NCBI GenBank assembly: GCA_027482185.1
Contig: JAIXWF010000013.1
Span: 434,001-498,000, forward strand
Origin: Opitutaceae bacterium
GTDB taxonomy: Bacteria; Verrucomicrobiota; Verrucomicrobiia; Opitutales; Opitutaceae
DNA length: 64,000 bases
Direction of reading: 5' to 3'
Positions 1 to 7,832 of the stretch are shown here, piece by piece. The position numbers and the translations under genes were made by a program. Below the pieces are notes generated by a model. It worked only from the letters and a program-made list of their open reading frames with translations. It ran no database searches and was not told the DNA's origin. Position 1 is the first letter of the stretch; each line of letters begins with the position of its first letter.

Positions 1-153
1 GCGCCGGACGAGGCCGCGGGCTTCGAGTTCGTCGAGGGCGCGGCGGACGGTCGAGAGCGAGCCGCCGTAGCGGTCGGCGAGGGTGCGGAGGTCCGCGTAC
101 TTGTGGTCGCGGAGATGGCGCTCGATCAGGTCGGTGCGTTGCTTGTTGGTCAT
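1..153 (-). CDS. DeoR-type HTH transcriptional regulator, N-terminus only
   Basis: The gene begins with ATG at 153-151 and runs off the left edge, leaving 51 residues. The visible part reads as a winged helix-turn-helix of the DeoR type: residues 1-15 (MTNKQRTDLIERHLR) form the first helix, and a stretch around residues 20-50 has the typical pattern of helix, S-T-V-R-R recognition helix and E-L-E-A-R-G-L-V wing start. DeoR-family proteins usually carry a C-terminal sugar-phosphate sensing domain, which would lie outside the window. The start is only 13 bp downstream of the stop of the glycosyltransferase gene on the same strand, so the two may be cotranscribed. The family call rests on the HTH alone; GntR-like or other winged-helix regulators remain possible. 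Confidence 0.7.
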   Translation of the reverse strand, partial: MTNKQRTDLIERHLRDHKYADLRTLADRYGGSLSTVRRALDELEARGLVRR

Positions 154-166
154 GGCGCCGGGACGT

Positions 167-1276
167 TCAGCGGGCGGGCGCGGAGTCTCCGCGGAGCCGC
201 GCGAATAGTGCAAGATAGGCGTCGACCTGGCGGGCGGGGTCGAAGGTTTCGCGCGCGAAGCGCCGGGCGGCGGCCGCGAGGGCGGCGCGTTCGGCCGGGG
301 TGGCGGCGGCCAAGGCGCCGAGCCGGGCGCGGAACGCGGCGTGGTCGCCGCGCGCGATTTCCCAACCCGTCACGCCCGGGACAAAGCATTCGCCGATGCC
401 CTGCGCGGCGCAGGCGACTGCGGGCAAGCCGTGGGCCTGGGCCTCGATGAGAAAATTCGAGAGGGCCTCGCTCGACGACGCGTGCACGGCGACGTCGGCG
501 GAGCGGTAGAGCTCCGACGGATCGCGGAGGAAACCGGGAAACTTGATCCGCGCGCCGAGACCCTTGGCGGCGGCGAGGGCTTCGCAGGCGGGCCGGGCGG
601 GGCCGTCGCCGGCGAGCCAGAGCTGCCAGTCGGCGCCGGCGGGGAGCCCGGCGGCGATCTCGATCAGCTCGCGCTGGTTCTTCTCGGGCCGGAACATCGC
701 GACGCAGAGGAGGACCTGGGTGGCCGGCGTAGCCCCGAAACGGATACGCAGGGCCGCATCGGCGGCCCCGGTGCCGGCAGCGGGCGCGGCGGGGAAGACG
801 AGGGAGTTGTGGATGACCGTAATGCGGGCCGGAGCGACGCCGTAGACGCGCGCGAGGGTGGCGGCGGCGTCGCGGCTGTTGGCCACGAGGTGGCGGACGA
901 GGGCCAACGAACGGCGGAAGAGGAACGGCAGCGGTTTGCCGGTGCGCATGGTGCCGAGCACGGCGGCGCCGGGGAGGGCGGCCTGGAGTCCGCCGGCGTA
1001 GCAGTTGGCCATGCGGCCGAGGCAGAGGACGATGTCGGGCGCGAAACGCCGGGCCGCGGCGGCGAGCCCGGGGGCGAACCAGTCGAGGCCGAGGTCGAAA
1101 GGTTGGAGGACGATGCGGGCGACGCCGGGGGCGACGGTGCCGGCGAGGGGGCCGCCGGGGCGGAAAGTGAGAAGGGTGGCGGCGTGGCCGGCGGCGGCGA
1201 AGGCGTTGGCGAGGAGCACGGCCTGGCGTTCCGTGCCGCCGCTGCGCAGGCGATCCTGGACGAGCAGGATTTTCAT
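167..1276 (-). CDS. Glycosyltransferase family 4 protein
   Basis: A 369-residue GT-B glycosyltransferase expected to transfer a sugar from an activated donor to a lipid or polysaccharide acceptor at the inner face of the membrane. The N-terminus (MKILLVQDRLRSGGTERQ) is the usual first strand and glycine loop of GT4 enzymes. The C-terminal half contains the E-x7-E motif (SSSEALSNFLIEAQAHG), a donor-binding signature, preceded by a PEKN segment. I chose the ATG at 1276 because the protein then starts on the first beta strand; an in-frame start 14 codons upstream would add an unstructured Pro-rich tail. It is divergent from the holin-like gene, with 41 bp between start codons. Donor and acceptor cannot be predicted, and there is no surrounding polysaccharide cluster. 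Confidence 0.88.
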   Translation of the reverse strand: MKILLVQDRLRSGGTERQAVLLANAFAAAGHAATLLTFRPGGPLAGTVAPGVARIVLQPFDLGLDWFAPGLAAAARRFAPDIVLCLGRMANCYAGGLQAALPGAAVLGTMRTGKPLPFLFRRSLALVRHLVANSRDAAATLARVYGVAPARITVIHNSLVFPAAPAAGTGAADAALRIRFGATPATQVLLCVAMFRPEKNQRELIEIAAGLPAGADWQLWLAGDGPARPACEALAAAKGLGARIKFPGFLRDPSELYRSADVAVHASSSEALSNFLIEAQAHGLPAVACAAQGIGECFVPGVTGWEIARGDHAAFRARLGALAAATPAERAALAAAARRFARETFDPARQVDAYLALFARLRGDSAPAR

Positions 1277-1317
1277 TGCCCGAGCGGGAGCCGGGCCGAT
1301 GGTGGGCGACTCAGGCA

Positions 1318-1743
1318 ATGAAATCTCCGTTTTGGCAACTGCTGCTGCGTTGGACCGTGTTGGCGCTCGGCGTGACGATCGCGACGCGGGTTGTGCCGGG
1401 CATCCGGTGCGACGACGGGCAGACGCTGCTGGTGGTCGTGCTGCTGCTGAGTTTCTTCAACGCGATCCTCAAGCCGCTGCTGGTGCTCTTCACGCTGCCG
1501 TTCATTCTGGTCACCTTGGGCCTCGGTCTGGTGGTGATCAATGCCTTGTTGTTTCTGCTCGTGGGCAAGCTCGTCGACGGTTTCCACGTGGCGAGTTTCT
1601 GGTCCGCGGCGGGCGGCGCGTTGGTCGTGAGCGTGACGAGTTTCATTTTGAACGCGTTCTTCCGGCCGCAACGGCAGCCGCGGCCGCCGGCCGGACCGCG
1701 GCCGCGCGGGCCGGGCAAGGGCGACGACGTGATCGACATCTGA
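1318..1743 (+). CDS. Phage holin family 4 / DUF-type small membrane protein
   Basis: A 141-residue integral membrane protein with about four hydrophobic segments (roughly residues 8-25, 36-55, 60-80 and 92-115) and a short basic, Pro-rich cytoplasmic tail. The pattern of an SFFNAILKPLL segment followed by a GLVVINALLF helix matches the phage_holin_4_2 family, which is widespread in bacterial chromosomes. Despite its name the family is not tied to phage here: no lysis or phage genes are nearby. Its function is unknown. The ATG at 1318 puts the start just before the first transmembrane helix; an in-frame TTG/GTG region upstream overlaps the divergent glycosyltransferase start and is less likely. 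Confidence 0.8.
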   Translation: MKSPFWQLLLRWTVLALGVTIATRVVPGIRCDDGQTLLVVVLLLSFFNAILKPLLVLFTLPFILVTLGLGLVVINALLFLLVGKLVDGFHVASFWSAAGGALVVSVTSFILNAFFRPQRQPRPPAGPRPRGPGKGDDVIDI

Positions 1744-1772
1744 GGGCGCGCGGACGGGCTGGCGCGGCGCGC

Positions 1773-1806
1773 GTTGGAAGGAACGAAGTCGAAGGTTGGA
1801 GGTGCG
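1773..1806 (-). repeat. Heptanucleotide-period repeat, CCTTCAA-like family
   Basis: Four to five degenerate 7-bp units lie between the holin-like gene and the dihydrolipoyl dehydrogenase gene. Read on the minus strand, units such as CCTCCAA and CCTTCGA keep a 7-bp phase. The same family and phase appear at 3406-3440 and 28381-28415. Confidence 0.5.
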
Positions 1807-1876
1807 GCATTGGGCCGGCGGGGCCGGCGGCGAGAATGCGTTTGACGGTGCTTTCCGCCGTGGCGACGTTGGCGGA

Positions 1877-3283
1877 ATGGCAGAAAACACGGACTACGAT
1901 CTCATTGTCATCGGTGGCGGCCCGGCGGGTTATGCGGGCGCGATCCGGGCCGGCCAGCTCGGCAAGAAGGTGGCCTGCATCGAACTCGAGCGCGCGGGCG
2001 GCACGTGCCTGAACTGGGGCTGCATTCCGACCAAGGCGCTGCTGAAGAGCGCGGAGTTCTACCGTTCGCTGGCGAAGGCGGAGACGTTCGGCATTGCCGT
2101 GAAGGACGCCGGTTTCGATTTCGGCAAGGTGATGGATCGCTCCCGCGGCGTCGCGAGCCAGATGGCCAAGGGCGTCGAGTTTCTTTTCCGCAAGAACAAG
2201 GTCGATTACTTCGTCGGCCGCGCGCAGGTGACCGTGCCGGGCATGGTCGAGATCACGGAGGGCGAGCACAAAGGAAAGTTCTTCAAAACGAAGAACGTCC
2301 TCCTCGCCACCGGCTGCAAACCGCGCCGCCTGCCGGACATCCCGGTCGACGGCCAGCGCGTGATGACCTCGCGCGAAGCGCTGGAGCCCCGCAAGTCGCC
2401 GCCGAAATCCATCGTCATCATCGGCGCCGGCGCGATCGGCGTGGAGTTCGCCTATTTCTTCAACGCCTTCGGTTCCAAAGTCACGCTGGTCGAGATGCTC
2501 CCGCAGATCGTGCCGGTGGAGGACGAGGATGTCGCGAAGGCCCTGCAGCGGAATTTCGAGAAGCAGGGCATGACCGTGCACGTGAACACGAAGGTCGAGA
2601 ACGTCCGCGTCGGCAAAGACAAGGTCGAGCTCACGCTCGTGAAGGCCGGCGAGGCCAACTCGACCGAGGTCGAGGCCGAGTCGCTGCTGGTCGCGATCGG
2701 CGTGGTGCCGAATCTCGAGGGTGCGCTCTCCGCGAAGATCAAGCTCGAGCTCGAGCGCGGCTACGTGAAGGTGAACGACAACTACGAGAGCAGCGTCAAA
2801 GGCATCTTTGCGGCCGGCGACATCATCGGGCCGCCGTGGCTCGCGCACGTCGCGACCTACGAGGCGGTCAACGCCGTCAACGCCATGTTCGGCCACCACC
2901 ACGGCGGCCGCGTGAAAATTTTCCCCGGTGCGACGTACTGCCAGCCGCAGATCGCGAGCACGGGCCTGACCGAGAAGGCCGCGAAGGAAAAGGGCCTCAA
3001 TTACAAGGTCGGCAAATTCCCGTTCACCGCTTCCGGCAAGGCCGTCGCGGCGGGCGACAGCGAGGGTTTCGTCAAAGTCATCAGCGACGCGAAAACCGGC
3101 GAGATCTACGGCGCGCACATCCTCGGCAACGAGGCGCCCGAGCTCATTGCCGAGTACGTGCTCGCGATGAACATGGAAGGCAGCGTCGACGAAGTGCACC
3201 GCGCGATCCACGCGCACCCGACCTTGAGCGAAGCCCTGATGGAAGCGGCGGCCGCGACCTCGGGCGAAGCGATCCATATCTGA
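1877..3283 (+). CDS. lpdA: Dihydrolipoyl dehydrogenase (E3)
   Basis: A 468-residue flavoprotein that reoxidises dihydrolipoamide with NAD+ in 2-oxoacid dehydrogenase and glycine cleavage complexes. The N-terminal FAD-binding GGGPAGYAGA fold (about residues 10-22) is followed by the redox-active disulfide motif GGTCLNWGC. A second Rossmann loop (IVIIGAGAIGVEFA) binds NAD, and the C-terminal dimer-interface motif HAHPTLSE carries the catalytic histidine. Length is normal for the family. The ATG at 1877 was preferred to an in-frame upstream start because it gives the canonical MAENTDYDLIVIGGG opening. No E1 or E2 gene is adjacent, so this is an orphan E3 that may serve several complexes. A perfect palindrome overlaps the stop codon. 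Confidence 0.96.
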   Translation: MAENTDYDLIVIGGGPAGYAGAIRAGQLGKKVACIELERAGGTCLNWGCIPTKALLKSAEFYRSLAKAETFGIAVKDAGFDFGKVMDRSRGVASQMAKGVEFLFRKNKVDYFVGRAQVTVPGMVEITEGEHKGKFFKTKNVLLATGCKPRRLPDIPVDGQRVMTSREALEPRKSPPKSIVIIGAGAIGVEFAYFFNAFGSKVTLVEMLPQIVPVEDEDVAKALQRNFEKQGMTVHVNTKVENVRVGKDKVELTLVKAGEANSTEVEAESLLVAIGVVPNLEGALSAKIKLELERGYVKVNDNYESSVKGIFAAGDIIGPPWLAHVATYEAVNAVNAMFGHHHGGRVKIFPGATYCQPQIASTGLTEKAAKEKGLNYKVGKFPFTASGKAVAAGDSEGFVKVISDAKTGEIYGAHILGNEAPELIAEYVLAMNMEGSVDEVHRAIHAHPTLSEALMEAAAATSGEAIHI

Positions 3284-3311
3284 AATCCGGCGCGCCGGAT
3301 TTCAGATATGG
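3274..3311. terminator. Perfect 38-bp palindrome spanning the lpdA stop codon
   Basis: The left arm CCATATCTGAAATCCGGCG (3274-3292) is followed with no loop by its exact reverse complement, ending at 3311. The TGA stop of lpdA (3281-3283) lies inside the left arm. The gene upstream (+) and the pyrophosphatase gene downstream (-) converge here, so a two-way transcription terminator or a 3'-end stabilising hairpin is likely. There is no clean T-run on either side; the plus strand continues into G/T-rich repeats. Confidence 0.6.
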
Positions 3312-3346
3312 GGTTCTGGGTTTTGGGTTTGGGGTTTTGAGTTGGG
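3312..3346 (-). repeat. Heptanucleotide-period repeat, AACCCAA family
   Basis: Five units with an exact 7-bp period follow the palindrome. On the plus strand units such as GGTTCTG and GGTTTTG are seen; on the minus strand these read as AACCCAG and AACTCAA variants. The same family occurs in the opposite orientation at 39187-39235. Confidence 0.7.
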
Positions 3347-3405
3347 GCGCGGGAGCCTGCGTTGCTCCTGCGGCAATTCGCGCGCACGCGCGCCGATTGC
3401 TCCGG

Positions 3406-3440
3406 CTTTCAAGCTTCAACGTCCGGCTTTCAACTCGCGC
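3406..3440 (+). repeat. Heptanucleotide-period repeat, CTTTCAA family
   Basis: Five 7-bp units, including CTTTCAA twice and GCTTCAA once, run into and across the 3' end of the pyrophosphatase gene (stop codon at 3430-3432). The last codons of that gene are therefore made of repeat sequence. Related units are at 28381-28415. Confidence 0.6.
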
Positions 3441-5184
3441 CGCGGCGCGTGCGGAACGGCGTGCCGCTCTTGCCGGTGGGCAAGGTGCCGTCGGCGGCCA
3501 TTTCCTTGATCAACGTCGTGAGGTAGGGGATGAGCTGCTTCTTGCGGCTGACGACGCCGGGCATGTCGAAAATCTCGTCCTGCTCGACGTGAGGGTAGCT
3601 GATTTTGCCGATGAAGGCGGCGTCGCCCTTTACCACGAGCAGGGAGTTCTGCGTGTTGATGTCGGTGATGAGCAGCGCGGCGAAGGCGAGGCGCTCGGCG
3701 TCGCGCAGTTCCTGCACCGCGGCGGTGATCGGTTTGGCGTGCTGCCAGAAATTGCCGAAACCGAGTTCCTCGACCTGCGAGACGGCGAAGCGGATGCCTT
3801 CCTCCGTGTAGACCTTGAAGTCGGAGCGGACGACCTTCTCGGGCGGGTTCGCGAGGATGACGGAACCGGAATTGAAGATCTCGTCGGCGAGTTGCTTGGA
3901 GTTCACGCCGGCGATTTCGGAGAGCCAGGCGAGCAAGATGGCATCCTTGCGCGTCGTCGTCGGCCCGTTGAGGTGCAGCGTGTCGGAGATGAGGCCGGAC
4001 ATCATGATGCCGGCGATCTGGGGCGACGGCTGCAGGCCCTCGCGGCGGAACATGTCCGCGACGATGGTGCAGGTGGAACCGACGGGCTCGTTGATGAAGA
4101 GGATGGGCTGCGCGGTGTTGATCGCGCCGAGGCGGTGGTGGTCGATGATCTCCGTGACGGTGACTTCCTCGGCGCCGGGCACGGCCTGCGTGAGCTCGTT
4201 GTGGTCGACGAGCACGAGGCGCGTCTGCACCGGCTTGAAGATGTCGGTCTTCGTCATGATGCCGGTGAGGCAGCCCTGGTCGTTGGTGACGAGGACGGCG
4301 TGGTTGGTGACGGAGAATTTTTTCCGCACGTCGGCGATGCGGGTGTCCGGATCGACGATGACGATGCTCGGATCAATGACGCGCTCGATGTTCGAGGCGG
4401 TGCGCACGACCCACGACGTGGTGGCGGAGTCGAAGGGGCTGAGGATGAGGCTGACGCCCGCGGCCTGGGCCATCTCGACGGTTTCGTCGTCCGGCTCGAG
4501 GTTGCTCGTGATGACGAGGGCGCGGATGCCGAGCTCGATGGAGCGGCGCTGGATGTCGTGGCGGTCGCCGACGATGACAATGGATTCGTTGGCGGGGATG
4601 TTTTCGCGGACGGAGACGCTCCAGAAGGAGCTGAGGTCCATCGTACCTAGGCGCACGTAGAAGTCCTGGATCTCGTCGCCGCCGACGAGGTGGATGGGGC
4701 GCGCCTTGAGCGCGGTGCAGATGGCGGACAGCGAGGTGTGAACCTGGCGCATCATGCGCGGGGCCTTGATGCGCGGGACGAAGAAGCTGCCGAGCTGCGC
4801 GAGGGAAATGGTGCCGACGGGTTTCAGTTCCGCCGTCGTGACGGGCAGGAGGGTGACGTCGTGCTGGTCGAGCAACTCGAGGGCTTCGGCGCAGGTGGCG
4901 TTTTCGCGGACGGAGACGACGGGGGCGGTCATCAGGTCGCGGACGCGGGGCGCGACGTCGCTGAGATAGTGGGGCAGGGGCTGGTTGAAGCGGCTGAGAA
5001 TGGTGTCGATGCGGGCGTTGGAATTGCCGCAGCGGGCGGCGATGTAGCCGCGTTCGCCGCGGGCTTCCTTGAAGGCGGCGTAGGCGATGGCGGAGCAGAT
5101 CGCGTCGGCGTCGGGATTCTTGTGGCCGACGACGTAGGTGAGATTGGGGGCGGCGGTCGCGGTCGCGGAGGCGGGCGGCGTCAT
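3430..5184 (-). CDS. ppaC: Manganese-dependent inorganic pyrophosphatase with CBS and DRTGG inserts
   Basis: A 584-residue family II pyrophosphatase that hydrolyses PPi to phosphate in the cytoplasm. The DHH phosphoesterase fold opens with VVGHKNPDADAICSA (metal ligands H and D, around residues 19-32) and continues with IIDHHR in the second half. The C-terminal DHHA2 part contains the SRKKQ phosphate-binding segment. Between the two DHH blocks lies an insert of about 250 residues with two CBS halves (for example MTAPVVSVRENATCAEALELL) around a DRTGG-like region. In known relatives these inserts bind adenine nucleotides and regulate activity. The ATG at 5184 fits the family start. No Shine-Dalgarno sequence is visible. 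The C-terminus overlaps a 7-bp repeat. Confidence 0.93.
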   Translation of the reverse strand: MTPPASATATAAPNLTYVVGHKNPDADAICSAIAYAAFKEARGERGYIAARCGNSNARIDTILSRFNQPLPHYLSDVAPRVRDLMTAPVVSVRENATCAEALELLDQHDVTLLPVTTAELKPVGTISLAQLGSFFVPRIKAPRMMRQVHTSLSAICTALKARPIHLVGGDEIQDFYVRLGTMDLSSFWSVSVRENIPANESIVIVGDRHDIQRRSIELGIRALVITSNLEPDDETVEMAQAAGVSLILSPFDSATTSWVVRTASNIERVIDPSIVIVDPDTRIADVRKKFSVTNHAVLVTNDQGCLTGIMTKTDIFKPVQTRLVLVDHNELTQAVPGAEEVTVTEIIDHHRLGAINTAQPILFINEPVGSTCTIVADMFRREGLQPSPQIAGIMMSGLISDTLHLNGPTTTRKDAILLAWLSEIAGVNSKQLADEIFNSGSVILANPPEKVVRSDFKVYTEEGIRFAVSQVEELGFGNFWQHAKPITAAVQELRDAERLAFAALLITDINTQNSLLVVKGDAAFIGKISYPHVEQDEIFDMPGVVSRKKQLIPYLTTLIKEMAADGTLPTGKSGTPFRTRRGAS

Positions 5185-5232
5185 GGTGGTAATCCGGCAC
5201 CTTGGCGCGGCGTTGGGGCGGGGGAAAGCGGG

Positions 5233-5263
5233 AAAAGAAAAAGCCCGGCCGAAAGGGCCGGGC
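5233..5263 (-). terminator. Rho-independent terminator downstream of the pseudopilin gene
   Basis: An 8-bp GC stem (GCCCGGCC at 5243-5250 with GGCCGGGC at 5256-5263, loop GAAAG) is followed on the minus strand by a U-rich run (5242-5233). It lies 26 bp beyond the pseudopilin stop codon and before the pyrophosphatase start, separating those two transcription units. Confidence 0.85.
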
Positions 5264-5289
5264 CGGGAGGGACGAACTTTGGCGGACGG

Positions 5290-6120
5290 TCAGGGCCCGC
5301 GGGCGGCGAGGACGCCGCCGCCGGTGCCGATCATGCCGGCGGCACCCGAGGTCGGGGCGATGCCGTAGATGCGGGCGCTGTTGGCCGCGGCGGTGGCATT
5401 GAACGGGATCGCCTGGAGGATGTTCTGCGGGCGGATGGTCGACGTGCTGGTCGGGTTGTTGGAATAGAAGGGCGAGTTGTTTCCCTGCACGTTCGGGTAG
5501 AACGAGATGTTGCCGCCGAGGAAAGCGATGAAGCCGCCGGTATCCTTGTAGACGCCGCTGGTGGCGCTCCACGTGCCGGCCGTCGTGAGGCCGCGGGTGT
5601 AGATGACGGGGGTGGTGGCGGCATCGCTCATCTTCACGCCGCCGACGAACTCCCAGGACGGCGAGCGGCCGTTGGTGAAGGAGGCGTGCAGCGAATTGCG
5701 CGCGGTGCTGGGCTGGATGATGAACTGGAGGGGGACCGCTGCGTTGAAAGCGGGGTCGTTCTTGGCGAAATAGAACGACGGGTCGGTGAGAATGTTGTTC
5801 TTCGCGAGGATACCGGGCCATTTCCACGCGTTTTGCGGGGCGGCGAGGGTCGCATTGGGAATGTTGATCGGGTCCGGGAGGCGGTCCTGATTGTCACCCG
5901 CATAAATCTGCGCGGCCTTCAGGATTTCGCGCAGTTTGTTCGAATCGACGGCCTTTTCCGCCTTTTCGCGCACCGTTCCGACGGTCGGGATCACGATGGC
6001 GGCCAGAATGCCGATGATCGCGATGACGGTGAGAAGTTCAATGAGGGTGAAACCGCCGGACCGAAGGTCGCGGCGCACGGGCGCTCCGGCACGAGCGGAG
6101 CGACGGTTAGGGATAAGCAT
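5290..6120 (-). CDS. Prepilin-type N-terminal cleavage/methylation domain protein
   Basis: A 276-residue type II secretion or type IV pilus-like pseudopilin. A basic leader (residues 1-22, rich in Arg) ends at the prepilin peptidase site G-FTLIELLT (about residues 23-31), followed by one hydrophobic helix (VIAIIGILAAIVIP). The Gly/Glu pattern predicts PilD-type cleavage before F24 and methylation. The remaining 220 residues form a globular domain rich in Asn, Ser and Thr, as in the many large pseudopilins of Verrucomicrobiota and Planctomycetes. No pilus or secretion machinery genes are nearby, so this is a solitary copy. It is followed by a clear terminator and is divergent from ilvE. The leader before ATG is pyrimidine-rich (CCCCTTCTCTATC). 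Confidence 0.9.
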   Translation of the reverse strand: MLIPNRRSARAGAPVRRDLRSGGFTLIELLTVIAIIGILAAIVIPTVGTVREKAEKAVDSNKLREILKAAQIYAGDNQDRLPDPINIPNATLAAPQNAWKWPGILAKNNILTDPSFYFAKNDPAFNAAVPLQFIIQPSTARNSLHASFTNGRSPSWEFVGGVKMSDAATTPVIYTRGLTTAGTWSATSGVYKDTGGFIAFLGGNISFYPNVQGNNSPFYSNNPTSTSTIRPQNILQAIPFNATAAANSARIYGIAPTSGAAGMIGTGGGVLAARGP

Positions 6121-6258
6121 GATAGAGAAGGGGCTGACTGGTCGGCGCTAGACGGCGAAAACGGGGCGACAGTTTCGGCGAAAAATCGCGAGCACAAGCA
6201 GATTCTCCCCCGGCGCGGACTGGACAAAACTTTTCCGTCCCACCTACGCTGCGCGACG

Positions 6259-7125
6259 ATGAAGATCTATCTCGATGGCAAGTTCGTCGACAGCAGCGAA
6301 GCCAAAGTCTCCGTGTTCGACCACGGCCTCCTTTACGGCGACGGCGTCTTCGAGGGCATCCGCCTGTACGGCGGCAACATCTTCCGCCTCGACGAACACC
6401 TCGAGCGCCTCGAGTACTCGGCCAAGGCCATCATGCTGCAATTGCCGCTGACGCGCGCGGAGCTCAGCGAGGCGACCTGCGAGACCTGCCGGCAAAACGG
6501 CCTCACCGACGCCTACATCCGGCTCGTGGTCACCCGCGGCGTCGGCGATCTCGGCCTCGCGCCGTGGCTCTGCCCGAAGCCGTCCCTCTTCATCATCGCG
6601 AGCAAGATTTCCCTCTACCCGAAGGAGTTTTACGACAACGGCCTCGCCATCGTCACGGTGCCGACCCGCCGGATCAACGCCGCGGCGCTGCCGCCGACGA
6701 TCAAGTCGCTGAACTACCTCAACAACATCCTCGGCAAGATCGAGGCGAAGCAGTTCGGCGCCCTCGAGGCCATCATGCTCAACGACCAGGGCTACGTCGC
6801 GGAATGCACCGCCGACAACGTCTTCATCGTGCACAAGGGCGAGATCATCACGCCGTCGGCCTCGCAGGGCGCGCTCAAGGGCGTCACCCGTTCCACGATC
6901 ATCGACATCGCCAAGGACCTCGGCATCCCGCTGCGCGAGGCGAACATGACGCGCTACGACATCTGGTGCGCCGACGAGTGCTTCCTCACCGGTTCCGGCG
7001 CCGAGGTGATCCCGACGGTGAAGCTCGACGGCCGCGAGATCGGCAACGGCAAGCCCGGCCCGGTCACGCAGCGCGTGCTCGCGGAATTCCGCCGCCGCGT
7101 GCTCGTCGAGGGCACCCGGATCTGA
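6259..7125 (+). CDS. ilvE: Branched-chain amino acid aminotransferase (class IV)
   Basis: A 288-residue PLP enzyme of fold type IV that transaminates leucine, isoleucine and valine with 2-oxoglutarate, the last step of their synthesis. The N-terminal signature (FDHGLLYGDGVFEGIR), the Schiff-base lysine in TIKSLNYLNN (K149) and the phosphate-binding TRSTI segment are all present, as is the conserved E-C-F-L-T-G-S-G segment near residue 240. Length is typical. The ATG at 6259 is preferred, since the open frame upstream only runs antisense through the pseudopilin and pyrophosphatase genes. The gene is monocistronic, with a terminator-like hairpin 30 bp after the stop, and lies well away from leuCD, which serves the same pathway. 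D-amino-acid transaminase is a less likely alternative. Confidence 0.94.
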   Translation: MKIYLDGKFVDSSEAKVSVFDHGLLYGDGVFEGIRLYGGNIFRLDEHLERLEYSAKAIMLQLPLTRAELSEATCETCRQNGLTDAYIRLVVTRGVGDLGLAPWLCPKPSLFIIASKISLYPKEFYDNGLAIVTVPTRRINAAALPPTIKSLNYLNNILGKIEAKQFGALEAIMLNDQGYVAECTADNVFIVHKGEIITPSASQGALKGVTRSTIIDIAKDLGIPLREANMTRYDIWCADECFLTGSGAEVIPTVKLDGREIGNGKPGPVTQRVLAEFRRRVLVEGTRI

Positions 7126-7156
7126 GCCGGGGCGCGGCCGACGCCGGCCGCTTGCA

Positions 7157-7186
7157 CTTGGGCCGCCGCGTGCGGCCTCAAGTTTT
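7157..7186 (+). terminator. Terminator-like hairpin after ilvE
   Basis: CTTG-GGCCGC (7157-7166) pairs with GCGGCC-CAAG (7172-7182) with one bulged T at 7178 and a 5-nt loop, then TTTT at 7183-7186. The position 30 bp after the ilvE stop supports intrinsic termination. Confidence 0.6.
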
Positions 7187-7264
7187 CCGTCCGTGTCACG
7201 ATTGCACCCTTGGCGCATCATGCCGGGACGGTTCGGCGCTGGCTCGCGTGCCGCATGCCCGCAC

Positions 7265-7293
7265 TTGCCAGCGAAGATCACTCTGGCATGTTC
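7265..7293 (+). promoter_or_regulatory. Candidate promoter for mcsA-mcsB-clpC
   Basis: TTGCCA (7265-7270), a 17-bp spacer and ATGTTC (7288-7293) preceded by TGG resemble a sigma-70 promoter with an extended -10, 26 bp before the mcsA start. No CtsR-type operator (direct GGTCAAA repeats) is visible. The match is weak and based on inspection only. Confidence 0.3.
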
Positions 7294-7318
7294 CGTGCAG
7301 AAACCCTTCCGACATTCC

Positions 7319-7828
7319 ATGGCGAACCCGCTCAAATGTGATCTTTGCTCGAAGCCGGCGACGGTCCACCTGACCCAGATCGTGAACAACAAGGTTCACA
7401 AGGTGGACTTGTGCGAGGCCTGCGCGCAGGCCAAGGGCGTCACGGATCCCAGCGGTTTCTCCCTCGCCGACCTCCTGCTCAAGGCCTCCCTGAACCCGGA
7501 GCCCGAAGTACCCGCCGGCATGCGGTGCGAGAAATGCGGTTTCACCCAGGCCGACTTCAAGAAACACGGCCGCTTCGGTTGCCCGTCCTGCTACGAGGCG
7601 TTCCGCGGCATGGTTGAGCCGATGCTCGAGAACATGCACAACGGCACCGCCCACGCCGGCAAGATTCCCGTCCGCGCCCTCGAGCGCAAATCCCTCTACG
7701 ACCGCCTCACCAAACTCGAGCTCGACCTCACCGAGGCGATCAAATCCGAGCGCTACGAAGACGCCGCCCGCACCCGCGATGAAATCAACCAGGTCAAACA
7801 AGCGTTCTCCCAGCCGCCCGCACGCTAA
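7319..7828 (+). CDS. mcsA: McsA-like zinc-binding activator with UVR domain
   Basis: A 169-residue protein that in Firmicutes activates the arginine kinase McsB and couples it to ClpC. Four CxxC zinc-binding pairs are visible: CDLC and CEAC near the N-terminus (about residues 8-37), then CEKC and CPSC (about residues 65-87). The C-terminal third is a UvrB/UvrC-type helical hairpin (YDRLTKLELDLTEAIKSERY followed by EDAARTRDEI), the segment that contacts Clp ATPases or kinase partners. It starts the mcsA-mcsB-clpC operon, with only 4 bp before mcsB. The ATG at 7319 starts directly on the MANPLKCDLC motif; the longer in-frame extension has no family support. In this window no ctsR gene precedes it, unlike in Bacillus. 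Confidence 0.92.
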   Translation: MANPLKCDLCSKPATVHLTQIVNNKVHKVDLCEACAQAKGVTDPSGFSLADLLLKASLNPEPEVPAGMRCEKCGFTQADFKKHGRFGCPSCYEAFRGMVEPMLENMHNGTAHAGKIPVRALERKSLYDRLTKLELDLTEAIKSERYEDAARTRDEINQVKQAFSQPPAR

Positions 7829-7832
7829 GGCC

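Noticed and set aside
341-1321. 326-codon plus-strand ORF antisense to the glycosyltransferase gene
   Set aside because: It is Gly/Glu/Ala-rich with no domain, mirrors the GC-biased codons of the real gene on the other strand, and overlaps it completely.
1318-1743. Reading the holin-like gene as evidence of a prophage
   Set aside because: The family is common in chromosomes without phage, and no lysin, capsid or integrase gene is nearby.
2005-4650. 881-codon plus-strand ORF
   Set aside because: It overlaps lpdA in another frame and then runs antisense through ppaC. The composition (Arg/Gly, then Asp/Glu/Val) is typical of shadow frames in GC-rich DNA.
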